From assembly GCF_050948215.1 (NCBI RefSeq), contig NW_027488986.1, positions 62,001 to 126,000 on the forward strand: DNA of 64,000 bases, given 5' to 3'. Source of the stretch: Halictus rubicundus. Taxonomy: Eukaryota > Arthropoda > Insecta > Hymenoptera > Halictidae. A program made the translations under genes and the position numbers. Of the stretch, positions 41,501 to 52,300 are shown piece after piece (position 1 is the first letter of the stretch; the number at the start of each line of letters is the position of its first letter). Under the pieces are notes generated by a model that worked only from the letters and a program-made list of their open reading frames with translations, searched no databases and was not told the DNA's origin.

Positions 41501-41700
41501 GATAGGATTGAGGATAGAGGGTAGGATGGGATAGAGGATAAGATAGGATAGAGGATAGGATAGGACAGAGGATTGGATAGGATAGAGGATAGAGGATAGG
41601 ATAGGATACAGGAAAGGATAGGTTTGAGGATAGGATATGATAGAAGATAGGATAGGATAGAGGATAGGATAGGATAGAGGATAGGATTGGATAGAGGATA
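38522..41700 (+). repeat. X module, copy 4, long form continuing into D unit 3
   Basis: It matches X copy 3 at offset 3,182 to ~40,720, and also matches X copy 1 at offset 12,269 from its start through the extra segment to about 43,400. It therefore resembles the long form on its right side. The 12-bp runs are at 40,410-40,505 (8 units) and 40,880-40,939 (5 units). The right end is nominal, because the long-form homology continues into the next unit. Confidence 0.78.
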
Positions 41701-41962
41701 GGATAGGATGGACGATAGGAAACGGGATTGGATAGGATAGAGGATAGGATAGGATAGCGGATAGGATTGGATAGAGGATAGGATAGGATAGAGGATAGGA
41801 TAGGGTAGAGGATAGTATATGATAGAGAATAGGATAGGATAGGATAGAGGATAGGATAGGATAGAGGATCGGATAGGATAGAGGATAGGATATTATAGAG
41901 GATAGGATAGGATAGAGGATAGGATAGGATAGAGGATAGGATAGAGGATATGATAGAGAATA

Positions 41963-44900
41963 GGTTAAGATAGAGAATAGGAACGGATAGATGATATTAT
42001 AGGATAGAGGATAGGATATGATAGAGTATACGATATTATAGAGGGTAGGATAGGATAGAGCATAGGATAGGGGATTGGATAGGATAGGATAGAGGATAGG
42101 CTAGGATAGAGGATAGGATAGGATAAAGGATAGGATAGGATAGAGGATAGGATAGGGGATTTGATAGGATAGAGGATAGGATAGGGGATTTGATAGGATA
42201 GAGGATAGGATAGGATAGAAGATAGGATAGGATAGGATAGAGGATAGGATAGGATAGAGGATAGGATAGGATAGATGATAGGATAGGATAGAGGATAGGA
42301 TAGGATAGAGGATAGGATAGGATAGAGGATAGGATAGGATAGAGGATAGGATAGGATAGAGGATAGGATAGGATAGATGACAGGAAAGGATTGAGGATAG
42401 GATAGGATAGATGACAGGAAATGATTGAGGATAGGATAGGATAGATAATAGGATAGTATAGAGGATAGGATAGGATAGATGATAGGATAGGATAGAGGAT
42501 ACGATAGGGGATTGGGTAGGATAGAGGGTAGGATAGGATAGGATAGAGGATAGGATAGGATAGAGGATAGGATAGGACAGAGTATAGGATTGGATAGAGG
42601 ATAGGATAGGATAGAGGATAGGATAGGATAGAGGATAGGATTGGATAGAGGATAGGATAGGATGGACGATAGGAAACGGGATTGGATAGGATAGAGGATA
42701 GGATAGGATAGCGGATAGGATAGGATAGAGGATAGGATAGGATAGAGGATAGGATAGGGGATTTGATAGGATAGAGGATAGGATAGGATAGAGGATAGGA
42801 TACACGATAGGATAGGATAGAGGATAGGATAGGATAGAGGATAGGATAGGATAGATGATAGGATAGGATAGAGGATAGGATAGGATAGAGGATAGGATAG
42901 GATAGAGGATAGGATAGGATAGAGGATAGGATAGGATAGACGATAGGATAGGATACAGGAAAGGATAGGATTGAGGATAGATGATAGGATAGGATAGAGG
43001 ATAGGATAGGATAGAGGATTGCATAGGATACAGGAAAGGATAGGATTGAGGATAGAGGATAGGATGGGATAGAGGATAGGATAGGATAGAGGATAGGATA
43101 CACGATAGGATAGGATAGAGGATAGGATAGGACAGAGGATTGGATAGGATAGAGGATAGAGGATAGGATAGGATACAGGAAAGGATAGGATTGAGGATAG
43201 GATATGATAGAAGATAGGATAGGATAGAGGATATGATAGGATAGAGGATAGGATAGGATAGAGGATTGGATAGGATAGAGGATATATGGTAGGATAGGAT
43301 AGAGGATTGGATAGGATACAGGATAGGATAGGATAGAGGATAAGATAGGGGATTTGATAGGATAGAGGATAGGATAGGATAGAAGATAGGATAGGATAGA
43401 GGATAGGATAGGATAGAGGATAGGATAGGATAGAGGATAGGATAGGATAGAGGATAGGATAGACGATAGGATAGGATAGAGGATAGGATAGGACAGAGGA
43501 TAGGATAGGATAGAGGATAGGATAGGGGATTGGATAGGATACAGGATAGGATAGGATAGAGGATAGGATAGGATAGAGGATAGGATAGGATAGAGGATTG
43601 GATAGGATACAGGATAGGATAGGATAGTGGATAAGATAGGATAGAGGATAGGATAGGAGAGAGGATAGGATAGGATAGAGGATAGGATAGACGATAGGAT
43701 AGGATAGAGGACAGGATAGGACAGAGGATAGGATTGGATAGAGGATTGGATAGGATAGAGGATAGGATACACGATAAGATAGGATAGAGGATAGGATAGG
43801 ACAGAGGATTGGATAGGATAGAGGATAGAGGATAGGATAGGATACAGGAAAGGATAGGATTGAGGATAGGATATGATAGAAGATAGGATATTATAGAGGA
43901 TATGATAGGATAGAGGATAGGATAGGATAGAGGATTGGATAGGATAGAGGATAGATGATAGGATAGGATAGAGGATTGGATAGGATACAGGATAGGATAG
44001 GATAGAGGATAGGATGGGATAGAGGATAGGATAGGATAGAGGATAGGATAGACGATAGGATAGGATAGACGATAGGATAGGATAGAGGAAAGGATAGGAC
44101 AGAGGATTGGATAGGATAGAGGATAGGATAGGATTGAGGATTAGATAGGATACAGGAAAGGATAGGATTGAGGATAGATGATAGGATGGGATAGAGGATA
44201 GGATAGGATAGAGGATAGGATAGACGATAGGATAGGATAGAGGATAGGATAGGACAGAGGATAGGATAGGATAGAGGATAGGATAGTTGATTGGATAGGA
44301 TACAGGATAGGATAGGATAGAGGATAGGATAGGATAGAGAATTGGATAGGATAGAGGATAGGATAGAGGATAGGATAGAGGATAGGATAGAGGATAGGAT
44401 AGAGGATAGGATAGAGGATAGGATAGAGGATAGGATAGAGGATAGGATAGGATAGGATAGAGGATAGGATAGGATAGATGATAGGATAGGATAGAGGATA
44501 GGATAGGATAGAGGATAGGATAGGATAGAGGATAGGATAGGATAGAAGATAGGATAGGAGAGAGGATAGGATAGCATAGAGGATAGGATAGGATAGAGGA
44601 TAGGATAGGATAGAGGATAGGATAGAATAGAAGATAGGATAGGATAGAGCATAGGATAGGATAGAGGATAGGATAGGTTAGAGGATAGGATAGGACAGTG
44701 GATTGGATAGGATAGAGGATAGAGGATAGGATAGGATACAGCAAAGGATAGGATTGAGGATAGGATATGATAGAAGATAGGATAGGATAGAGGATAGGAT
44801 AGGATAGAGGATAGGATAGGATAGAGGATAGGATAGAGGATAGGATAGAGGATAGGATAGAGGATAGGATAGAGGATAGGATAGGATAGGATAGAGGATA

Positions 44901-47900
44901 GGATAGGATAGATGATAGGATAGGATAGAGGATAGGATAGGATAGAGGATAGGATAGGATAGAGGATAGGATAGGATAGAAGATAGGATAGGAGAGAGGA
45001 TAGGATAGGATAGAGGATAGGATAGGATAGAGGATAGGATAGGATAGAGGATAGGATAGAATAGAAGATAGGATAGGATAGAGCATAGGATAGGATAGAG
45101 GATAGGATAGGATAGAGGATTGGATAGAGGATATGATAGGATAGAGGATAGGATAGGATAGAGGATAGGATAGGATAGAGGATAGGATAGACGATAGGAT
45201 AGGATAGAGGATAGGATAGGACAGAGGATAGGATAGGATAGAGGATAGGATAGGGGATTGGATAGGATACAGGATAGGATAGGATAGAGGATAGGATAGG
45301 ATAGAGGATTGGATAGGATACAGGAAAGGATAGGATTGAGGATAGAGGATAGGATGGGATAGAGGATTGGATAGGATAGGATAGAGGATAGGATAGGATA
45401 GAGGATAGGATAGGATAGAGGATTGCATAGGATACAGGAAAGGATAGGATTGAGGATAGAGGGTAGGATGGGATAGAGGATAAGATAGGATAGAGGATAG
45501 GATAGGACAGAGGATTGGATAGGATAGAGGATAGAGGATAGGATAGGATACAGGAAAGGATAGGCTTGAGGATAGGATATGATAGAAGATAGGATAGGAT
45601 AGAGGATAGGATAGGATAGAGGATAGGATAGGATAGAGGATTGGCTAGGATAGAGGATAGGATAGAGGATAGGATAGGATAGGATAGAGGATAGGATAGG
45701 ATAGGATAGAGGATATAATAGGATAGATGATAGGATATAATAGAGGATAGGATAGGATAGAGGGTAGGATAGGATAGAGGATTAGATAGGATACAGGAAA
45801 GGATAGGATTGAGGATAGGATTGGATACAGGATAGGATAGGATAGGGAATAGGATAGGGGAATGGATAGGATAGGACACCGGATAAGCTAGGATAGAGGA
45901 TAGGATAGAGGATAGGATAGAGGATAGGATAGGATAGGATAGTGGATGGGATAGGATAGAGGATAGGATAGGATAGAGGATAGGATAGGATAGAGGATAG
46001 GATAGGATAGACGATAGGATAGGATAGAGGATAGGATAGGACAGAGGATAGGATAGGATAGAGGATAGGATAGTGGATTGGATAGGATACAGGATAGGAT
46101 AGGATAGAGGATAGGATAGGATAGAGGATAGGATAGGATAGAGGATAGGATAGGATAGAGGATAGGATAGGATAGAGGATAGGATATGGTAGAGGATTGG
46201 ATAGGATACAGGAAAGGATAGGATTGAGGATAGAGGATAGGATGGGATAGAGGATTGGATAGGATAGGATAGAGGATAGGATAGGATAGAGGATAGGATA
46301 GACGATAGGATAGGATAGAGGATAGGATAGGATAGACGATAGGATAGGATAGAGGATAGGATAGGACAGAGGATAGGATAGGATAGAGGATAGGATAGGG
46401 GATTGGATAGGATACAGGAAAGGATAGGATTGAGGATAGGATATGATAGAAGATAGGATAGGATAGAGGATAAGATAGGATAGAGGATAGGATAGGATAG
46501 AGGATTGCATAGGATACAGGAAAGGATAGGATTGAGGATAGAGGATAGGATGGGATAGAGGATAGGATAGGATAGAGGATAGGATAGACGATAGGATAGG
46601 ATAGAGGATAGGATAGGATAGACGATAGGATAGGATAGAGGATAGGATAGGACAGAGGATAGGATAGGATAGAGGATAGGATAGGGGATTGGATAGGATA
46701 CAGGATAGGATAGGATAGAGGATAGGATAGGATAGAGGATAGGATAGGATAGAGGATAGGATAGGATAGAGGATAGGATAGGATAGAGGATAGGATAGGA
46801 TAGAGGATAGGATAGGATAGAGGATAGGATAGGATAGAGGATAGGATATGGTAGAGGATTGGATAGGATACAGGAAAGGATAGGATTGAGGATAGAGGAT
46901 AGGATGGGATAGAGGATTGGATAGGATAGGATAGAGGATACGATAGGATAGAGGATAGGATAGGATAGAGGATAGGATAGGATAGAGGATTGCATAGGAT
47001 ACAGGAAAGGATAGGATTGAGGATAGAGGATAGGATGGGATAGAGGATAGGATAGGATAGAGGATAGGATAGGATAGAGGATAGGATAGACGATAGGATA
47101 GGATAGAGGATAGGATAGACGATAGGATAGGATAGAGGATAGGATAGACGATAGGATAGGATAGAGGATAGGATAGGATAGAGGATAGGATGGGATAGAG
47201 GATTAGATAGGATACAGGAAAGGATAGGATTGAGGATAGATGATAGGATAGGATAGAGGATTGGATAGGATACAGGATAGGATAGGATAGAGGATAGGAT
47301 AGGACAGAGGATTGGATAGGATAGAGGATAGAGGATAGGATAGGATACAGGAAAGGATAGGATAGAGGATAGGATATGATAGAAGATAGGATAGGATAGA
47401 GGATAGGATAGGATAGAGAATAGGATAGGATAGAGGATAGGCTAGGATAGAGGATAGGATAGAGGATAGGATAGGATAGGATAGAGGATAGGATAGGATA
47501 GATGATAGGATAGGATAGAGGATAGGATAGGATAGAGGATAGGATAGGATAGAGTATGGGATAGGATACAGGAAAGGATAGGATTGAGGAAAGATGATAG
47601 GATAGGATAGAGGATTGGATAGGATAAAGGATAGGATAGAGGATTGGATAGGATAAAGGATAGGATAGAGGATTGGATAGGATACAATATAGGATAGGAT
47701 CGAGGATAGGATAGGGGATTTGATAGGATAGAGGATAGGATAGGATAGAAGATAGGATAGGAGAGAGGATAGGATAGGATAGAGGATAGGATAGGATAGA
47801 GGATAGGATAGGATAGAGGATAGGATAGGATAGAGGATAGGATAGGATAGACGATAGGATAGGATAGAGGATAGGATAGACGATAGGATAGGATAGGATA

Positions 47901-49378
47901 GAGGATAGGATAGGATAGAGGATATAATGGGATAGAGGATTAGATAGGATACAGGAAAGGATAAGATTGAGGATAGATGATAGGATAGGATAGAGGATTG
48001 GATAGGATACAGGATAGGATAGGATAGAGGATAGGATAGGACAGATGATTGGATAGGATAGAGGATAGAGGATTAGATAGGATACAGGAAAGGATAGGAT
48101 TGAGGATAGATTATAGGATAGGATAGAGGATTGGATAGGATAGAGGATAGGATAGGATAGAGGATAGGATAGAATAGAAGATAGGATAGGATAGAGGATA
48201 GGGTAGGATAGAGGATAGGTTAGGATAGAGGATTGGATAGAGGATAGGATAGGATAGAGGATATTATGGGATAGAGGATATGATAGGATAGAGGAGAGGA
48301 TAGGATAGAGGATTGGATAGGATAGAGGATAGATGATAGGATAGGATAGAGGATTGGATAGGATACAGGATAGGATAGGATAGAGGATAACATAGGGGAT
48401 TTGATAGGATAGAGGATAGGATAGGATAGAAGATAGGATAGGATAGAGGATAGGATCGGATAGAGGATAGGATAGGATAGAGGATAGGATAGACGATAGG
48501 ATAGACGATAGGATAGGATAGAGAATAGGATAGGACAGAGGATAGGATAGGATAGAGGATAGGATAGGGGATTTGATAGGATAGAGGATAGGATAGGATA
48601 GAAGATCGGATAGGAGAGAGGATATAATCGGATAGAGGATAGGATAGGATAGAGGATAGGATACACGATAGGATAGGATAGAGGATAGGATAGGACAGAG
48701 GATTGGATAGGATAAAGGATAGGATAGGATAGAGGATAGAGGATAGGATGGGATAGAGGATTGGATAGGATAGGATAGAGGATAGGATAGGATAGAGGAT
48801 TGCATAGGATACAGGAAAGGATAGGATTGAGGATAGAGGATAGGATGGGATAGAGGATAGGATAGGATAGAGGATAGGATAGGATAGAGGATAGGATAGG
48901 ATAGAGGATAGGACAGGATAGAGGATAGGATAGGATAGAGGATTGCATAGGATACAGGAAAGGATAGGATTGAGGATAGAGGATAGGATGGGATAGAGGA
49001 TAGGATAGGATAGAGGATAGGATAGACGATAGGATAGGATAGAGGATAGGATAGACGATAGGATAGGATAGAGGATAGGATAGGATAGAGGATAGGATAG
49101 GATAGAGGATAGGATAGGATAGAGGATTAGATAGGATACAGGAAAGGATAGGATTGAGGATAGATGATAGGATAGGATAGAGGATTGGATAGGATACTGG
49201 ATAGGATAGGATAGAGGATAGGATAGGACAGAGGATTGGATAGGATAGAGGATAGAGGATAGGATAGGATACAGGAAAGGATAGGATTGAGGATAGGATA
49301 TGATAGAAGATAGGATAGGATAGAGGATAGGATAGGATGGAGGATAGGATAGGATAGAGGAGAGGCTAGGATAGAGGA
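41963..49378 (+). repeat. D-block unit 3, chimeric and cut off by the inversion
   Basis: From 41,963 to about 43,400 it follows unit 2 at offset 12,269. It then switches and repeats the ~39,450-41,690 sequence at offset 3,942 (12-bp runs at 44,352-44,447 and 44,822-44,881; GGCTTGAGG near 45,562 where the source has GGTTTGAGG near 41,620). From ~45,630 to the junction the order of variants is new, with a local repeat of about 662 bp (GGATATGGTAGAGG near 46,182 and 46,844). No non-satellite sequence is present. Confidence 0.75.
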
Positions 49379-49382
49379 TCCT
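49375..49382. other. Orientation-switch junction, AGGATCCT palindrome
   Basis: The purine-strand array ends in GATAGAGGAT and the pyrimidine-strand array begins ATCCTATCCTC; they share the central AT and form AGGATCCT, a perfect 8-bp palindrome containing GGATCC (49,376-49,381). Beyond those 8 bp the arms are out of step by one pentamer: the left arm folds back as TCCTCTATCC while the right reads TCCTATCCTC. The flanks also carry different variants, so this is not a fresh perfect hairpin. GGATCC was not seen elsewhere in the window. It may be a real inversion breakpoint or a joining artefact; the sequence alone cannot decide. Confidence 0.9.
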
Positions 49383-52300
49383 ATCCTCTATCCTATCCTA
49401 TCTTCTATCCTACCCTATCCTCTATCCTATCTAATCCCCTATCCTATCCTCTGTACTATCCTATCCTCTATCCTATCCTCTATCCTATCCTATCCTCTAT
49501 CCTATCCTATCCTCTACCCTATCCTATCCTCTATCCTATCCTATCCTCTATCCTATCCTATCCTCTATCCTACCCTATCCTATCCTCTATCCTATCCTAT
49601 CCTCTATCCTATCCCATCCTCTATCCTATCCTATCCTCAATCCTATCCTATCCTCTATAATATCCTATCCTCTATCCTATCCCATCTGCTATCCTATCCT
49701 ATTTCTCTATCCTATCGTATCCTCTATCCTATCCTCTCCTCTCTCCTATCCTATCCGCTATCCTATCCTTTCCTCTATCGTCTCCTGTCCTCCTTCCTAT
49801 CGAATCCCCTATCCTATCCTCTATCGTCTCCTATCCTCTATCATATCCAATCCCCTAACCTGTCCTCCATCCTATCCTATCCTCTATCCTATCCTATCCT
49901 CTATCCTATCCTATCCTCTATCTTATCCTATCCTCTACCCTATCCTATCCTCTATCCTATCCTATCCGCTATCCTATCCTCTTCTCTATCCTATCCTATC
50001 CTATCCTCTATCCCATATTATCCTCAATCCTATCCAATCCTATAACCTATCATGTATCCTATCGTCTATCCTATCCTATCCTCTATCCTATCCTATCCTA
50101 TCCTCTATCCTATCCTATCCTCTATCCTATCCTATCCTCTATCCTATCCTATCCTCTATCCTATCCTATCCTCTATCCTATCCCATCCTCTATCCTATCC
50201 TATCCTATCCTATCCTCTATCCTATCCTATCCTCTATCCTATCCTATCCTCTATCCTATCCTATCCTCTATCCTATCCTATCCTCTATCCTATCCTATCC
50301 TCTATCCTATCCTATCCTCTATCCTATCCTATCCTCTATCCTATCCTATCCTCTATCCTATCCTATCCTCTATCCTATCCTATCCTCTATCCTATCCTAT
50401 CCTCTATCCTATCCTATCCTATCCTCTATCCTATCCTATCCTCTATCCTATCCTATCCTCTATCCTATCCTATCCTCTATCCTATCCTATCCTCTATCCT
50501 ATCCTATCCTCTATCCTATCCTATCCTCTATCCTATCCTATCCTATCCTCTATCCTATCCTATCCTCTATCCTATCCCATCCTCTATCCTATCCTATCCT
50601 CAATCCTATCCTATACTCTATCCTATCCTATCCTCTATGCTATCCCATCTGCTATCCTATCCTATTTCTCTATCCTATCGTATCCTCTATCCTATCCTCT
50701 CCTCTATCCTATCCTATCCGCTATCCTATCCTATCCTCTATCCTATCCAATCCCCTATCGTATCCTCTATACTATCCTATCCTCTATCCTATCCTATCCT
50801 CTATCCTATCCTATCCTCTATCCTATCCTCTATCCTATCCTATCCTCTATGCTATCCTATCCTCTATCGTATCCTATCCTCTATCCTATCCAATCCTCTA
50901 TTGTATCCTCTATCCTATCCTATCCTCTATCCAATCCTATAATCTATCCTATCCTATCCTCTATCCTATCCTATCCGCTATCCTATCCTATCCTCTATCG
51001 TATCCAATCCCTTATCCTATCCTCTATCCTATTGTATCCGATCCTCTATGCTATCCTATCCTCTATAATATCGTATCCTCTATCATATCCTATCCTCTTT
51101 CCAATAATATCATCTATCCTATCCTATTCTCTATCCTATCATATCCTTTCCTCTATCGTCTCCTGTCCTCCTTCCTATCCAATCCCCTATCCTATCCTCT
51201 ATCGTCTCCTATCCTCTATCCTATCCAATCCCCTATCCTATCCTCCATCCTATCCTATCCTCTATCCAATCCTATCCTCTATCCTATCCTATCCTCTATC
51301 CTATCCTATCCTCTATCCTATCCTATCGTCTATCCTATCCTATCCTCTATCCTATCCTATCCTCTATCCTATCCTATCCTCTATCCTATCCTATCCTCTA
51401 TCCTCTATCCTCTATCCTATCCTATCCTACCCTCTATCCTATTCAATCCCCTATCGTATCCTCTATCCTATCCTATCATCTATCCTATCCTATCCTCTAT
51501 ACTATCCTATTATCTATCCTATCCTATCCTCAATCCTTTCCTGTCATCTATCCTATCCTATCCTCAATCCTTTCCTGTCATCTATCCTATCCTATCCTCT
51601 ATCCTATCCTATCCTCTATCCTATCCTATCCTCTATCCTATCCCATCCTCTATCCTATCCTATCCTCTATCCTATCCTATCCTCTATCCTATCCTCTATC
51701 CTATCCTATCCTCTATCCTATCCTATCCTCTATCCTATCCTATCCACTATCCCTTCCTATCCTCTATCCTATCCTATCCTCTATCCTATCCTATCCTCTA
51801 TCCTATCCTATCCTCTATCCTATCCTATCCTCCATCCTATCCTATCCTCTATCCAATCCTATCCTCTATCCTATTCTATCCTCTATCCTATCCTATCCCC
51901 TATCCTATCCTCCATCCTATCCTATCCTCTATCCTATCCTATCCTCAATCCTATCCTATCCTCTATCCTATCCTATCCGCTATCCTATCCTCTTCTCTAT
52001 CCTATCCTATCCTCTATCCTATCCCATCCTATCCTATCCTCTATCCCATATTATCCTCAATCCTATCCAATCCTATATCCTATCATGTATCCTATCGTCT
52101 ATCCTATCCTATCCTCTATCCTATTCTATCCTATCCTCTATCTTATCCTATCCTCTATCCTATCCTATCCTCTATCCTATCCTATCCTCTATCCTATCCT
52201 ATCCTCTATCCTATCCTATCCTCTATCCTATCCTCTATTCTATCCTATCCTATCCTCTATTCTATCCTATCCTCTATCCTATCCTATCCTATCCTCTATC

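Larger units (their letters stand above)
29694..41962 (+). repeat. D-block large unit 2 (12,269 bp, internally amplified)
   Basis: Its ends correspond to unit 1 and unit 3 (GTATAC at 29,757 and 42,026, 12,269 apart). It is longer because the X module is present as a tandem inside it. The second member of its GATGACAGGAAAGG doublet (30,107/30,141) reads AGGAAATGATTG, a change shared with 42.4 kb but not with 24.2 kb, so units 2 and 3 are the closer relatives. Confidence 0.83.
1..49378 (+). repeat. 17-bp GGATA satellite array, purine-rich strand on +
   Basis: The sequence is built from GGATA and GGATAGA. The usual order GGATA-GGATAGA-GGATA gives a 17-bp unit with 7 G, 7 A, 3 T and no C, so the consensus is 82% purine and contains no CpG. 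Units of 12 bp (one pentamer fewer) and 22 bp (one more) are interspersed. Nearly every C on this strand is therefore a derived substitution, as in GACAGG, GCATAGG or GACGATAGG. Point variants recur at kilobase spacing and define higher-order units. I saw no unique sequence, gene or mobile element. The array starts before the window. Being satellite is certain; its chromosomal role (centromeric, subtelomeric or other) cannot be read from the sequence. Confidence 0.98.

Noticed and set aside
42036..45428. 1,130-codon open frame on the - strand, and the many similar - strand frames from 234 to 48,948
   Set aside because: The frames exist because the pyrimidine-strand consensus has no TAA, TAG or TGA triplet. 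They overlap in all three frames with the same Tyr/Pro/Ile/Leu/Ser 17-residue repeat, start at chance CAT or CAC variants, and show no domain, signal or codon bias.
1..49378. Dense GATA-factor binding sites
   Set aside because: GATA occurs in every pentamer but usually after G, while the recognised site prefers A or T before GATA; only variants such as AAGATAGG or TGATAGG fit. No evidence of function is visible.
49376..49381. GGATCC as proof of a cloning chimera
   Set aside because: Joining GGAT to ATCC at a shared AT gives GGATCC automatically, so the site alone cannot distinguish a clone artefact from a real inverted join.
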